From: Akkermansia muciniphila
Lineage (GTDB): Bacteria > Verrucomicrobiota > Verrucomicrobiia > Verrucomicrobiales > V1-33
Reading direction: 5' to 3'
Assembly: GCA_945861415.1 (NCBI GenBank)
Contig: CAMAUV010000048.1
Coordinates: 1 to 33,130, forward strand
Length of the DNA: 33,130 nucleotides
The stretch's first letter is position 1. Each line of letters opens with the position of its first letter. Made by a program: the position numbers and the translations under genes. Below the pieces are notes generated by a model. That model did not search any database and had not been told where the DNA came from. It saw only the letters and a list, made by a program, of their open reading frames with translations. Positions 1 through 7,754 of the stretch are shown here, in pieces.

Positions 1-137
1 ATGCCTTTTTTGCGGAGGATTTCCTCAGCCTTGTCCATGTCCCCGGCCGCTTCGGCGAGGGCTTTTTTACAGTCCATCATGCCGGCGTTGGTGCGGGCAC
101 GAAGATCCATGACGGTTTTGGCGCTAATTTCTGACAT
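1..137 (-). CDS. tsf: Elongation factor Ts, N-terminal part (cut by window edge)
   Basis: EF-Ts is the guanine-nucleotide exchange factor that recycles EF-Tu in the cytoplasm. Only the first 45 residues lie in the window; the rest continues beyond the left edge. The start ATG is at 135-137. The visible peptide holds the N-terminal UBA-like helix region typical of EF-Ts: a [19 protein letters not shown] stretch, followed by a segment rich in Ala, Glu and Asp ending in LRKKG. It lies downstream of rpsB on the same strand with a 117-base gap, the classic rpsB-tsf order. Identification is firm despite the truncation. Confidence 0.95.
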   Translation of the reverse strand, partial: MSEISAKTVMDLRARTNAGMMDCKKALAEAAGDMDKAEEILRKKG

Positions 138-184
138 AATCTTAAATAGATGTGTTGGAGTGTTGCTGGTGTGAAATGAAAGCA

Positions 185-207
185 GCGGCGGGGTAGTGAA
201 CCGCCGC
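185..207 (-). promoter_or_regulatory. GC-rich hairpin between rpsB and tsf
   Basis: A perfect 7-bp GC stem (185-191 pairing with 201-207) with a 9-base loop lies between the rpsB stop and the tsf start. In the minus direction it is followed only by a weak T-containing stretch (TGCTTTC), so it may be a leaky attenuator or an mRNA-stabilising hairpin rather than a true terminator. This is inference from the sequence alone. Confidence 0.3.
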
Positions 208-254
208 CGCCGCCTCAGATGGGGGGCCGCCCGGAGATGAGCGGCGGTGATGAT

Positions 255-965
255 TTACTCCCGCTTGCGGGGGGCGCGTCCGCTACTGGTCAGCGCGCCG
301 AGGACGGGGTCCACGATGTGCTGCAGAATGATGCGGATAGAGCGCACGGAATCGTCATTGGAGGCGATAGGGTAGGCGACAGCGTCCGGGTCGGCATTGC
401 TGTCGGTCATGGCCACGATAGGAATCCCGAGACGGTTGCCTTCGGCGATGGCGATGGATTCGCGGTGGCTGTCCACCACAACCATGGCGTCCGGCTTGCC
501 GCCCATGTCACGGATACCGGCGAGGTTGCGCTGAAGCTTGGTGCGCTCACGGCCAAGGGCTGCGAGCTCCTTCTTGGACATCTGCTTGTATTCGGGCTGG
601 TTCTCGATGTTTTCGAGATACTTGAGACGCTCAACAGACTTGCGGATGGTCTCGTGGTTAGTTAGGGTGCCGCCCAGCCAGCGGTTGTTGACATAAAACT
701 GGCCGGTCGCCTCCGCGGCTTCACGCACGACGTCCTGTGCCTGGCGCTTGCAGCCGACAAAGAGAATCTTTTTACCTTCGCGGGCGAGGCTGGAAAGGAA
801 GCCGACAGCGGTTTCGAGCTGCTTGACTGTCTCTTCGAGATTGATGATGTGAACCCCGTTTTTCACAGTAAGCAGGAACGGCTTCATGCGGGGATGCCAT
901 TTTTTGCTCTGGTGTCCGAAGTGAACGCCGGCTTCGACGAGATTCTTGAGTTGTTCTGTAGCCAT
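255..965 (-). CDS. rpsB: 30S ribosomal protein S2
   Basis: Structural protein of the small ribosomal subunit. The 236-residue product has the usual family length. It shows conserved S2 segments: LVEAGVHFGHQSKKWHPRMK near residues 9-28, NRWLGGTLTNHETI near 93-106, and AIAEGNRLGIPIVAMTDSNADP near 172-193. The start is well supported: a GGAGGA Shine-Dalgarno lies at 977-982, about 11 bases upstream of the ATG, one of the few strong sites in the window. The C-terminal tail is short and basic (SSGRAPRKRE). It is co-directional with tsf and presumably co-transcribed from a promoter in the 320-base upstream region. Nothing is unusual in the protein itself. Confidence 0.98.
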   Translation of the reverse strand: MATEQLKNLVEAGVHFGHQSKKWHPRMKPFLLTVKNGVHIINLEETVKQLETAVGFLSSLAREGKKILFVGCKRQAQDVVREAAEATGQFYVNNRWLGGTLTNHETIRKSVERLKYLENIENQPEYKQMSKKELAALGRERTKLQRNLAGIRDMGGKPDAMVVVDSHRESIAIAEGNRLGIPIVAMTDSNADPDAVAYPIASNDDSVRSIRIILQHIVDPVLGALTSSGRAPRKRE

Positions 966-1024
966 TTTGTTTGAGTTCCTCCGTTTGCACAGGCAGCGCA
1001 GCGTGCGCTCTTTGGGTTTCCTGC

Positions 1025-1057
1025 TCGGGCCGCAGCCCGATCCATCCGGAGGGATGG
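1025..1057 (-). promoter_or_regulatory. rpsB 5' leader with two stacked hairpins
   Basis: Two perfect 6-bp hairpins lie side by side in the rpsB leader: 1025-1030 with 1035-1040 (loop CGCA on the plus strand), and 1042-1047 with 1052-1057 (loop GGAG). They sit 40-90 bases upstream of the rpsB start. S2 represses its own messenger in many bacteria through a structured leader, so these are candidates for an S2-responsive element. The sequence has not been matched to a known leader family here. Confidence 0.4.
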
Positions 1058-1108
1058 TTTGAGTTTAGTTGTTTGGTTTTCCCATGCCCTAGGGGCGAAG
1101 GAGCGCGG

Positions 1109-1136
1109 ATAATGGTGTCTGTTTTACGGGACGCAA
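1109..1136 (-). promoter_or_regulatory. Candidate sigma-70 promoter for rpsB-tsf
   Basis: Reading the minus strand, a TTGCGT -35-like hexamer (1131-1136) is followed after 16 bases by a CATTAT -10-like hexamer (1109-1114). Transcription would begin near 1100, giving a leader of about 135 bases that contains both leader hairpins. The rest of the 966-1286 gap holds nothing further apart from the terminator at 1230-1257. Confidence 0.35.
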
Positions 1137-1229
1137 GCAGTTTTCCGCAGGGAAACTGTGGAGCGATTGGAGACGGGATTGCCTGTGATTCCCGGTGAAT
1201 CGTCCAAAGTGCCGCACCCTATACGCAAA

Positions 1230-1257
1230 ACAGGCCGCAGTTCACTCTGCGGCCTGT
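1230..1257 (-). terminator. Rho-independent terminator of the cupredoxin gene
   Basis: A perfect 11-bp GC-rich stem (1230-1240 with 1247-1257, loop TTCACT) starts about 30 bases past the stop of the minus-strand cupredoxin gene. In that direction the stem is followed by a short T run (TTTTGCG). It also separates that gene from the rpsB promoter region. Confidence 0.7.
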
Positions 1258-1286
1258 CTTGTAATTTGGAGATAAGGAAGTAAAGA

Positions 1287-1787
1287 TTACTTGGTGACCT
1301 TCATTACACCATTCATGAGGCGCCAGTGGCCGGGGAACGTGCAAATGTAAGGATAATCTCCGGGCTCAGTGGGGGCGGTGAACTCCAGCAGGTCGGACTG
1401 GCCAATGCCGATGAGCTTGTTCGGCTTCACCAAAATGTCATCGGAGGCAGGCACATAAAGCTTGGCGAGCGCCTGCGGGTCGGTAAGCATTTTGTCTGCG
1501 ACCGCTCCGACTGCGTCCTTGGTGCCGGGCTTCAGGAGCAGAACGTTGTGCTGGAGGACGCACTTCTCATTTTTGAAGAGGAGCATGACCTTCTGGCCGG
1601 CTTTCACGCTGAGTTCCTTTTTGTCGAACTGCATGACGTTCGGCACCACGCCGAGCAAGATTTTGGCTACTTCGCCTTCAGCAGCGGGAGCGGCAGGTGC
1701 AGCCGGGGCTGCTGGCTGAGCGTCCTGGGCAACGGACACGAATGCTCCGGCGACCAGCGCCAGAATGGGGAGGAGGAGTTTCTTCAT
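1287..1787 (-). CDS. Secreted azurin-like blue copper protein
   Basis: A small cupredoxin, expected to be an electron carrier outside the cytoplasmic membrane. The ATG at 1785-1787 is chosen because it opens directly on a signal peptide (MKKLLLPILALVAGAFVSVA). A 32-residue upstream extension in the same frame looks non-coding. The mature part begins with an Ala/Pro-rich linker (residues 24-36). The type I copper ligands are visible: His80 in LQHN, then Cys149, His154 and Met158 in a C-x4-H-x3-M arrangement (CTFPGHWRLM). This is the azurin pattern rather than the plastocyanin one, which has a shorter spacing. At 166 residues with the leader, the length fits the azurin/auracyanin group. It stands alone, with its own terminator. 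The redox partner cannot be told from the window. Confidence 0.85.
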   Translation of the reverse strand: MKKLLLPILALVAGAFVSVAQDAQPAAPAAPAAPAAEGEVAKILLGVVPNVMQFDKKELSVKAGQKVMLLFKNEKCVLQHNVLLLKPGTKDAVGAVADKMLTDPQALAKLYVPASDDILVKPNKLIGIGQSDLLEFTAPTEPGDYPYICTFPGHWRLMNGVMKVTK

Positions 1788-1957
1788 GTTTGATTTCAAT
1801 GGGTGGGATCGGGGGACATGCAGGCAAGCATTTCGCCTGCTCACAGAGCTACGGAAACGCGGCGCGGGCTCTTTCATTCCACGCAAGCTGCACCCGGCAA
1901 GGGAAATAACGGCGACGGTTTTGTTAAGGAAAGGTCGACTTATTAGCGAAGTCCGCA

Positions 1958-2010
1958 GTGGCCCGGGCTTCCAGCCTGCAGGGATCTCCGGGTTGGAAAC
2001 CCGCGCTACC
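1958..2010. repeat. REP-like imperfect palindrome
   Basis: Two arms, GGGCTTCCAGCC (1965-1976) and GGTTGGAAACCC (1991-2002), can pair with one mismatch and one G-T wobble. They are embedded between genes and flanked by GCCC and GCGCTACC. The look is of a dispersed intergenic palindrome (REP type). No second copy was noticed in this window, so the repeat status is inferred. Confidence 0.4.
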
Positions 2011-2038
2011 CATTCGTCAGAGTCTCCTTAAAAACCCG

Positions 2039-3244
2039 TCAGACCGCTTCCTTTTTTTTCGGATTGTCCTTGAACATCACGAGGAAAATCAACAGAACCC
2101 CGACCGCGCCGATGGCGGGGATCATCCAAATTTTGTCCCATGCCTTCACGCCGCCTTCGGCAGTGTAGGCGCCTGCCACCTTACCCTGAATCATTGAGCC
2201 CACAAACATGCCCAACCCATAAGTGGCGAAAGCGATGAAGCCCTGAGCTGCGGAACGAATCTTTTCATCCGCCCGCTGATCCACATAGACCTGACCCGTG
2301 ACGAAGAAGAAGTCATAGCAAATCCCGTGAAGGATAACGCCAAGATACACCGGCCACAGGGCCGAATCGGTCGCAGAATATCCGGAAAATAGGAAATAAC
2401 GCCCGGCCCATGCCGCCATGCCGATGAGCAGCATCCATTTCACTCCGAACCGGGCAAAACAGAATGGGAAGACGAGCATGAAGAAGATTTCGGACATCTG
2501 TCCCCAACTCATGGTGGCGGCCACGTTTTCCACGTTCCGGTCGCTGAGAAAGGAACCGGTGAGGTTGTAGTAGAAGGCCAGAGGGATACAGACGAGGAAG
2601 GAGCCGATCATGAAAACGGCGAACGACCGGTCCTTCATCAGGGAGAGCGCATCCAGCCCGAGAATGGAGCGAAGGCTGATCGGTCCTCCCTTGGCCTTGG
2701 GCGGGGTGTCCGGAAGGAACAGGCTATAGACCCCGAGGGCCACGGACGAGATGGCGGCGATGAGGAAAATGCGCTCATCAAGGTCGTAGCCAAGAAAACT
2801 TACCAACTGCCCGGCCGCAATCCATCCGATGGTGCCTAGCACGCGAATCGTGGGGAACTGAGCCCCTGGATTCGACATTTGGGCAAATGCGATGGAATTT
2901 GTCAATGCCATGGTCGGCATGTAGCAAAGCGTATGGGCCAAAATGAGCGGATAGAATGCTCCGAAGGTCGTCTGCTGCGAAGCAAGATAAATGAAAATCG
3001 CCCCGAGAAAATGAAGCACCGCCAACACTTTCTGAGCGGAGAAAAACCGGTCTGCGATCATGCCCACAAAGAACGGCGCGATCATCGCAGCAAGGTTTGT
3101 GGTGGCATAGCAACTGGCGGCCTGCTCGTCAGAGAATCCAAATTTCTTGGTTAGGAATGCGTAACCGGTAACAAACCATGCTCCCCAGATCAGATACTGG
3201 AGGAACATCATGACGGACAACTTGAAGCGGACGTTAGGATTCAT
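2039..3244 (-). CDS. MFS transporter of the nucleoside:H+ symporter (NupG-like) family
   Basis: A polytopic inner-membrane protein of 401 residues with about twelve hydrophobic segments, the normal MFS size. The N-terminus (LSVMMFLQYLIWGAWFVTGY) and the segment IRVLGTIGWIAAGQLVSF are characteristic of the nucleoside:H+ symporter family (NupG/XapB/YegT). VGMIADRFF near residue 60 corresponds to the conserved cytoplasmic loop after helix 2. The C-terminal tail is short and basic. Likely substrates are nucleosides or related small polar compounds, but many homologues in this phylum are uncharacterised, so the substrate is inferred. No Shine-Dalgarno is visible at the ATG. It stands apart from its neighbours, with a REP-like palindrome downstream. 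Confidence 0.8.
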   Translation of the reverse strand: MNPNVRFKLSVMMFLQYLIWGAWFVTGYAFLTKKFGFSDEQAASCYATTNLAAMIAPFFVGMIADRFFSAQKVLAVLHFLGAIFIYLASQQTTFGAFYPLILAHTLCYMPTMALTNSIAFAQMSNPGAQFPTIRVLGTIGWIAAGQLVSFLGYDLDERIFLIAAISSVALGVYSLFLPDTPPKAKGGPISLRSILGLDALSLMKDRSFAVFMIGSFLVCIPLAFYYNLTGSFLSDRNVENVAATMSWGQMSEIFFMLVFPFCFARFGVKWMLLIGMAAWAGRYFLFSGYSATDSALWPVYLGVILHGICYDFFFVTGQVYVDQRADEKIRSAAQGFIAFATYGLGMFVGSMIQGKVAGAYTAEGGVKAWDKIWMIPAIGAVGVLLIFLVMFKDNPKKKEAV

Positions 3245-3336
3245 GGATGGCGTAATAAAAATTTAAGAATAAGGCCACGCGAGCGCATCGGCAAGCCCCG
3301 AAACGCCGCTTTTTCTGATTTTCTGCGTAGTCCCGG

Positions 3337-4101
3337 CTACCATCGCTCAGCGCGCTGCTGCACGGTCACATTCGCCGGCTCGCTCTCGATCGTGCGCTTG
3401 AGGGCGCGACGCAGGCGGTCGGCAGCGCGGGCGCTGAGGGCTTCGGGCAGCACCAGCGCGAGGAAAAATTCTCCGGAGGCAGTGGGTGTATCGATGATGC
3501 AAAGTTTCTTTTCCTCAGGAAGGTCGAGGTGCACCGAGCCCTCGACGGCGGATGGCAGATGCTTGAGCGCGTGACGCCCGGCCTCGGCCATTAGAATAGC
3601 GGCAGTCACGAGTTCTGGCGGAGCCGACTTGTCGCTGGCTGGATTGCCCTGCTGATCAACGATAAAGAGTTCCTCACAGGTCACCTGACGGCGCATCCAG
3701 TCTATGACAGCCCGGATGCGGGTGGCGAGAGGGCCGATGGGCGGCGTGAAATAGGGCACACTGCGATTCAGCGGCGGAGCGCCGGCAGCGACCGGTGCCG
3801 ATTCGGCGGGAGGAGGAGCGGCGCCGCTTCCTTCCGGTTTTGCCCCCAGCAGGCCGTTTTCCTCGGCGCGGCGGCGGACGTTGCGCAACATTTCGCGGAC
3901 ACGGTCGCGCTCTTCATTATCCGGCCCGGGGAACGGAGCGGGCAGGTAGTTCTCCGGCAGACGAAAATCGTCCGCAGTCAATTTGGTGAGGGGCATGACT
4001 CCGGCTCCGGCCCATGTGTTGCCCGCGGTGGGAACTGCCGTAAGTTCTTTGCCAAGACCGCTCACGGCTTCTGCATCAATCCATGAGCCGAGTGTAGTCA
4101 T
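3337..4101 (-). CDS. Roadblock/LC7-like protein coupled to ParA
   Basis: A 254-residue protein of unassigned function. The start at 4101 lies inside the end of the upstream ParA gene (26-base overlap in another frame), implying translational coupling. A longer reading would only extend antiparallel to real ParA coding. From the sequence: residues 1-60 are a unique N-terminus, 60-85 a charged helix, 88-112 a Pro/Ala/Gly-rich linker, and 124-240 an alpha/beta domain with LFIVDQQGNPASD followed by strands near residues 187-202 and 211-219. That last pattern resembles the roadblock/LC7 fold, which often regulates small GTPases or pairs with cytoskeletal NTPases. The fold assignment is my pattern judgement, not a profile hit. 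With ParA it probably forms a two-gene unit. Confidence 0.6.
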   Translation of the reverse strand: MTTLGSWIDAEAVSGLGKELTAVPTAGNTWAGAGVMPLTKLTADDFRLPENYLPAPFPGPDNEERDRVREMLRNVRRRAEENGLLGAKPEGSGAAPPPAESAPVAAGAPPLNRSVPYFTPPIGPLATRIRAVIDWMRRQVTCEELFIVDQQGNPASDKSAPPELVTAAILMAEAGRHALKHLPSAVEGSVHLDLPEEKKLCIIDTPTASGEFFLALVLPEALSARAADRLRRALKRTIESEPANVTVQQRAERW

Positions 4102-4885
4102 CGTTTTGTGGGAGGTTGCGAGTAAGTCGCAGACGGGGTTCCAGTTCCGCAGCCAATTGGTCAAAGACGTGCGCGGCAGCCGGCGGCTGAGCATAGAGCA
4201 GAGCCACGGGCACACCCACAGCGCTGGCTTTCATATAAGTGGCATCCCGCGGGATGAGGGTGTCGAGCATGAGGCGACCGGGCAGGAGACCACGAAGTTC
4301 GCGGATCACGTCCGCGCTCTCCTTTTGATCGTGCTGCACCATAGTGAGAAGGATGCCAGCAACTTCGAGCTTACCGCCGGCGGCGCGCAGCGTTTGGATG
4401 GCGTGCAGCACCTGCGGAATAGATCTCATGCCTAGAGGCTCGGCCTGCTGCGGAATGAGCACGTAGTCCGCCACTTTCATCACATCTCCGGTGATGCCGT
4501 GCATGCCCGCGGGCGTGTCGATAATGACCAAGTCGTATCCCTTTTTTTCCACATCGGCTACTACCCGCCGCAAGCCCTCCGCGGCGTCCACCTCCGGCCG
4601 GGTGGCTTCGAAAAAGCTGGCGGTGCGCCCGGCGGTCATGATTTTCAATTCCGGAAGCCGGGTGGATAGGACGAGCGGCACGGCCGAAGCGCCTGTGTTC
4701 ACGGCATCATAGAAGCCCTGACACTTCCGGGCTTTTTCCGACAGGGAAAGGCCCACGGAGCCTTGGGGGTCGGTGTCGATGAGCAGAGTGCTCCAGCCCC
4801 GGCGGGCCATAGCGTAGGCAATGTTGACCGAAACAGTCGTTTTGCCGACTCCTCCTTTTTGACTGGTAATGGCTAGGATAATCAC
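4076..4885 (-). CDS. Orphan ParA/MinD-family ATPase
   Basis: A deviant Walker P-loop ATPase of 269 residues. The A motif is KGGVGKTT at residues 10-17, followed by the conserved DTDPQG at 37-42 and the switch II/Walker B region VIIDTPAG near 119-126. Members bind DNA or membrane as ATP-dependent dimers and position chromosomes, plasmids or large protein assemblies. The start is GTG (4883-4885), immediately before MIILAITSQ; an ATP-binding strand this close to the N-terminus means there is no DNA-binding HTH extension. No ParB and no parS-like array are adjacent. The overlapping downstream gene encodes a roadblock-like protein, so the cargo may be something other than DNA. The chromosomal ParA is probably elsewhere. 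Confidence 0.85.
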   Translation of the reverse strand: MIILAITSQKGGVGKTTVSVNIAYAMARRGWSTLLIDTDPQGSVGLSLSEKARKCQGFYDAVNTGASAVPLVLSTRLPELKIMTAGRTASFFEATRPEVDAAEGLRRVVADVEKKGYDLVIIDTPAGMHGITGDVMKVADYVLIPQQAEPLGMRSIPQVLHAIQTLRAAGGKLEVAGILLTMVQHDQKESADVIRELRGLLPGRLMLDTLIPRDATYMKASAVGVPVALLYAQPPAAAHVFDQLAAELEPRLRLTRNLPQNDDYTRLMD

Positions 4886-5002
4886 AATTTGTGTGTGACA
4901 TTAGCGTGCCGCTGGCGGCTTGCACGCGGAAATTGAAAACAACCAGGGTTCTCTGTCTTCACTGCTTGCGCCCGGCTTTAGCCCCCTTAAAAGCCTCCTT
5001 CC

Positions 5003-7543
5003 ATGCCTTATTCAGAACCTTCCCCCCTCACTTTTCCTGCCTCCAGCGCCACACTTCACCGACTTTCCAACGGAATCGAAGTCCTGATTCAGGAGGACCA
5101 CAGTGCCCCGCTGGTGAGCGCTCAGGTGTGGGTGCGCACGGGCAGCATTTTTGAAGGACCGCTGCTGGGCACCGGGGTTTCTCACCTTTGTGAGCACATG
5201 GTCTTTCAGGGCGCAGGCAACCGGGGACCGGGAGAACTGGCTCACGCGGTGCAGGAAACGGGCGGCTATCTCAATGCCTATACTTCCTTCGACCGCACGG
5301 TTTACTGGACCGATACCCTTCGCGAAGGCCTCGACACCGCTTTGGGGGTGCTGGCGGATCTTGTTTCCGCGGCGCGTTTTCCGCACGAGGAGTTTGAAAA
5401 GGAGAAGGACGTCATCCGGCGGGAAATCGATATGGGCAAGGATGACCCGGGCCGCGCAGTGAGCCAGCTCATGTTCGGCACGGTCTTCCGCGAGCACCCG
5501 TTCCGCGAGCCCGTCATCGGCCACCTTGATCTGTTCAATACTGTCGAACGGGACGCCGCATACCATTACTGGCAGAGCCGCTACGTGCCCTCACGGTCAT
5601 TTATCGTCATCGTGGGAGACATCGACACGGCGGCGGCGCTGGCGCTGGCGGAAAAATGTCTCGGCGGCTGGGAAAATCGCAGCCTTTCCATGCCCGTGCT
5701 GCCGGACGAGCCGCTGCAAACCGCGCGCCGCGACGAACACGCTGGATTTGCCACCGAGCTCAGCAAAATGGAGCTCGCGTGGCGCATCCCCGGCCTGCTG
5801 CACGAGGATACCCCGGCGCTGGAGGTGCTGGGTGTGCTGCTTGGCTCCGGCCGCACCTCCCGGCTCTGGCGCGAACTCCGCGAGCGCCGCGCGCTGGTCC
5901 ATAACATTGGCGCCGGAGCTTACACTCCTGTGCAAAGCGGCATCTTCTTTATCAGCGCCGACTGCGATCCCGAAAAACGCGCCGATGCTGAGCGCGCCAT
6001 GCTCGAACAGGTGGCCTTCATCCAGGAATGCGGCGTGAATGAATCCGAACTGCGCCGCGCCGGGCGCATGTTCCTGAGCGATCAGCTGCACAATCTCACC
6101 ACCATGCGCGGCATGGCCTCCGACATTGGGAGCAACTGGCACTGCGCGGGCAATCTCGATTTCACCCGCTATTACCTCTCAGCCGTGGATCGCGTCACGC
6201 CCGAGGCCGTGCAGCAGGCCGCCCGCAAGTGGTTGCAGGAAAACGCGCTCTCCAGCGTGTCCATTAATCCCCCGGATTCTCTGCGAAAGGCCACTGTCAC
6301 CATCTCAGGAGAACGCCCGCAGGAAGTTCAGGTGCATGTGTTCCCCGGTGGACTGACCCTGCTCGTCCGCGAGGACGCCCGGCTGCCGCTAGTCTCCCTG
6401 CATGCCACCCTGCGCGGCGGCACCCTTGCCGAAACGGAATCCACCTGCGGCCTCGGGCGGCTCATGGCCCGATCCATTGTCAAAGGCACCACGACTAGAA
6501 ATGCGGAAGAAATCGCCGACATCATCGAAGGCGGCGGCGGCAGCATCGGAGCCGACAGCGGCGGGAGCAGCTTTTCTCTGAGCCTGCAGGTTCTCCAGCC
6601 GGACTGGCGCACAGGACTGGAACTCTGGGCCGACGTGCTGCTGCGCCCGGCGTTCCCGGAAGCAGAGGTCTCTCGCGAGCGCGACCGCCAGTTGGCCGCG
6701 CTCAAGCAGCAGGAGGATCACCCCTCGTTCCTCGCCTTCGGTGAACTGCGCCGCGCCATTTACGGCGCGCATCCCTTCGCTCTCAACCGCGAGGGAGCCG
6801 TGGAATCCCTCACCAGCCTCAGCCACGAACAAATCGCCGCCTTCCACCGTGAGCACATGGTCACAGGCAACACAGTGCTCGCCGTCTTCGGTGATGTGAA
6901 ATTCGACGAAGTGAAAGCCGCCGTCAGCGCTGCTTTCGCCGACATGCATAAGGGACCACGGCAAACCGGGGACACCCTCCCTGCCCTGCCGCCTCACAGC
7001 GGGGGGCTGATCAGCGTCTCCAAGGACAAAAAGCAGGCTTTTCTCGCCGCCGGGTTTTCCACCGTCCCCCTCACCCACCCAGACCAGGCGGTCCTAGATC
7101 TCATCGATGAGGCCTGTTCAGATATGGCGTCCCGCTTCTTCGAAGCCATCCGCGAAAAACACGGACTCGCCTACAGCGTCGGTGCCACGCAGGTGCTCGG
7201 GATGTGCCCGGGCGTTTTCGCCTTCTACTTGAGCACCTCCCCGGAAAAACTCGACTTCGCTCAGGCGGAACTGCTCAAGGAAATTCAACTCCTCGCCCGG
7301 GAGGGACTCACCGCGGCGGAAACTGAGCGCGCCAAAAATACATGGATCGGCAAGCACGCCATGCAGCAGCAGAACAGCGCCGGCATGGGCCAGATAGCTT
7401 CGCTCGATGAACTCTACGGTCTCGGTCACACCCACTCTGCTCAGGCACTCGAGCGCGTGCGCACCCTCACCTCTACCGAAGTGCAAGCTGTTTGTAGCCG
7501 CTACTTCAGTGCTGAGCCAACTATAGTCCGTGTCGGTCCGTAA
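5003..7543 (+). CDS. Two-unit M16 family zinc metallopeptidase
   Basis: An 846-residue protein made of two fused M16 (pitrilysin/processing peptidase) units. The first carries the inverted zinc motif HLCEH at residues 61-65 (H-x-x-E-H). The third ligand Glu is at residue 141, exactly 76 residues later, in RREID, as the family requires. The second unit starts near residue 435 (VHVFPGGLTLLVREDAR). It aligns well but has LGRLMARSI where HxxEH should be, so it is the non-catalytic half that completes the chamber. No signal peptide is evident at the chosen ATG. Such enzymes degrade small peptides. It is transcribed divergently from parA across a 117-base gap. Confidence 0.9.
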   Translation: MPYSEPSPLTFPASSATLHRLSNGIEVLIQEDHSAPLVSAQVWVRTGSIFEGPLLGTGVSHLCEHMVFQGAGNRGPGELAHAVQETGGYLNAYTSFDRTVYWTDTLREGLDTALGVLADLVSAARFPHEEFEKEKDVIRREIDMGKDDPGRAVSQLMFGTVFREHPFREPVIGHLDLFNTVERDAAYHYWQSRYVPSRSFIVIVGDIDTAAALALAEKCLGGWENRSLSMPVLPDEPLQTARRDEHAGFATELSKMELAWRIPGLLHEDTPALEVLGVLLGSGRTSRLWRELRERRALVHNIGAGAYTPVQSGIFFISADCDPEKRADAERAMLEQVAFIQECGVNESELRRAGRMFLSDQLHNLTTMRGMASDIGSNWHCAGNLDFTRYYLSAVDRVTPEAVQQAARKWLQENALSSVSINPPDSLRKATVTISGERPQEVQVHVFPGGLTLLVREDARLPLVSLHATLRGGTLAETESTCGLGRLMARSIVKGTTTRNAEEIADIIEGGGGSIGADSGGSSFSLSLQVLQPDWRTGLELWADVLLRPAFPEAEVSRERDRQLAALKQQEDHPSFLAFGELRRAIYGAHPFALNREGAVESLTSLSHEQIAAFHREHMVTGNTVLAVFGDVKFDEVKAAVSAAFADMHKGPRQTGDTLPALPPHSGGLISVSKDKKQAFLAAGFSTVPLTHPDQAVLDLIDEACSDMASRFFEAIREKHGLAYSVGATQVLGMCPGVFAFYLSTSPEKLDFAQAELLKEIQLLAREGLTAAETERAKNTWIGKHAMQQQNSAGMGQIASLDELYGLGHTHSAQALERVRTLTSTEVQAVCSRYFSAEPTIVRVGP

Positions 7544-7623
7544 TTTTTGTAAAATTAATACTTTTTGTCACCTTCACAATTTTTGATAAAACTTTTACAC
7601 TTCAACAAAAATCCTCCGTTTTT

Positions 7624-7682
7624 TACTTGGCATTTCAATTGGAAATTGCTTACTTGGAGATAGCGCGTAGCCATCTACTTGG
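7624..7682 (+). promoter_or_regulatory. Three TACTTGG direct repeats upstream of the large secreted protein
   Basis: The heptamer TACTTGG occurs at 7624-7630, 7651-7657 and 7676-7682, with spacings of 27 and 25 bases. Copies 1 and 3 both extend to TACTTGGCA. They lie in the AT-rich 211-base gap ahead of the gene at 7755. Regular spacing of a 7-mer in such a short stretch suggests an array of regulator sites. The regulator is unknown, and no convincing -35/-10 pair was assigned in the gap. Confidence 0.4.
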
Positions 7683-7754
7683 CAAAAGTCCCTCCCAAAT
7701 CCATTCCAATCCCTCATAAGTTAGCGGCAGCAACGAACCAAATAGCAATACACC

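Noticed and set aside
6435..6530. A second active site in the M16 protein
   Set aside because: The position equivalent to HxxEH reads LGRLM without His or Glu, so the second unit is non-catalytic, as in many tandem M16 proteins.
7628..7650. TGGCA...TTGC resembling a sigma-54 promoter
   Set aside because: The spacing between the GG and GC elements is 17 bases, not the required 10.
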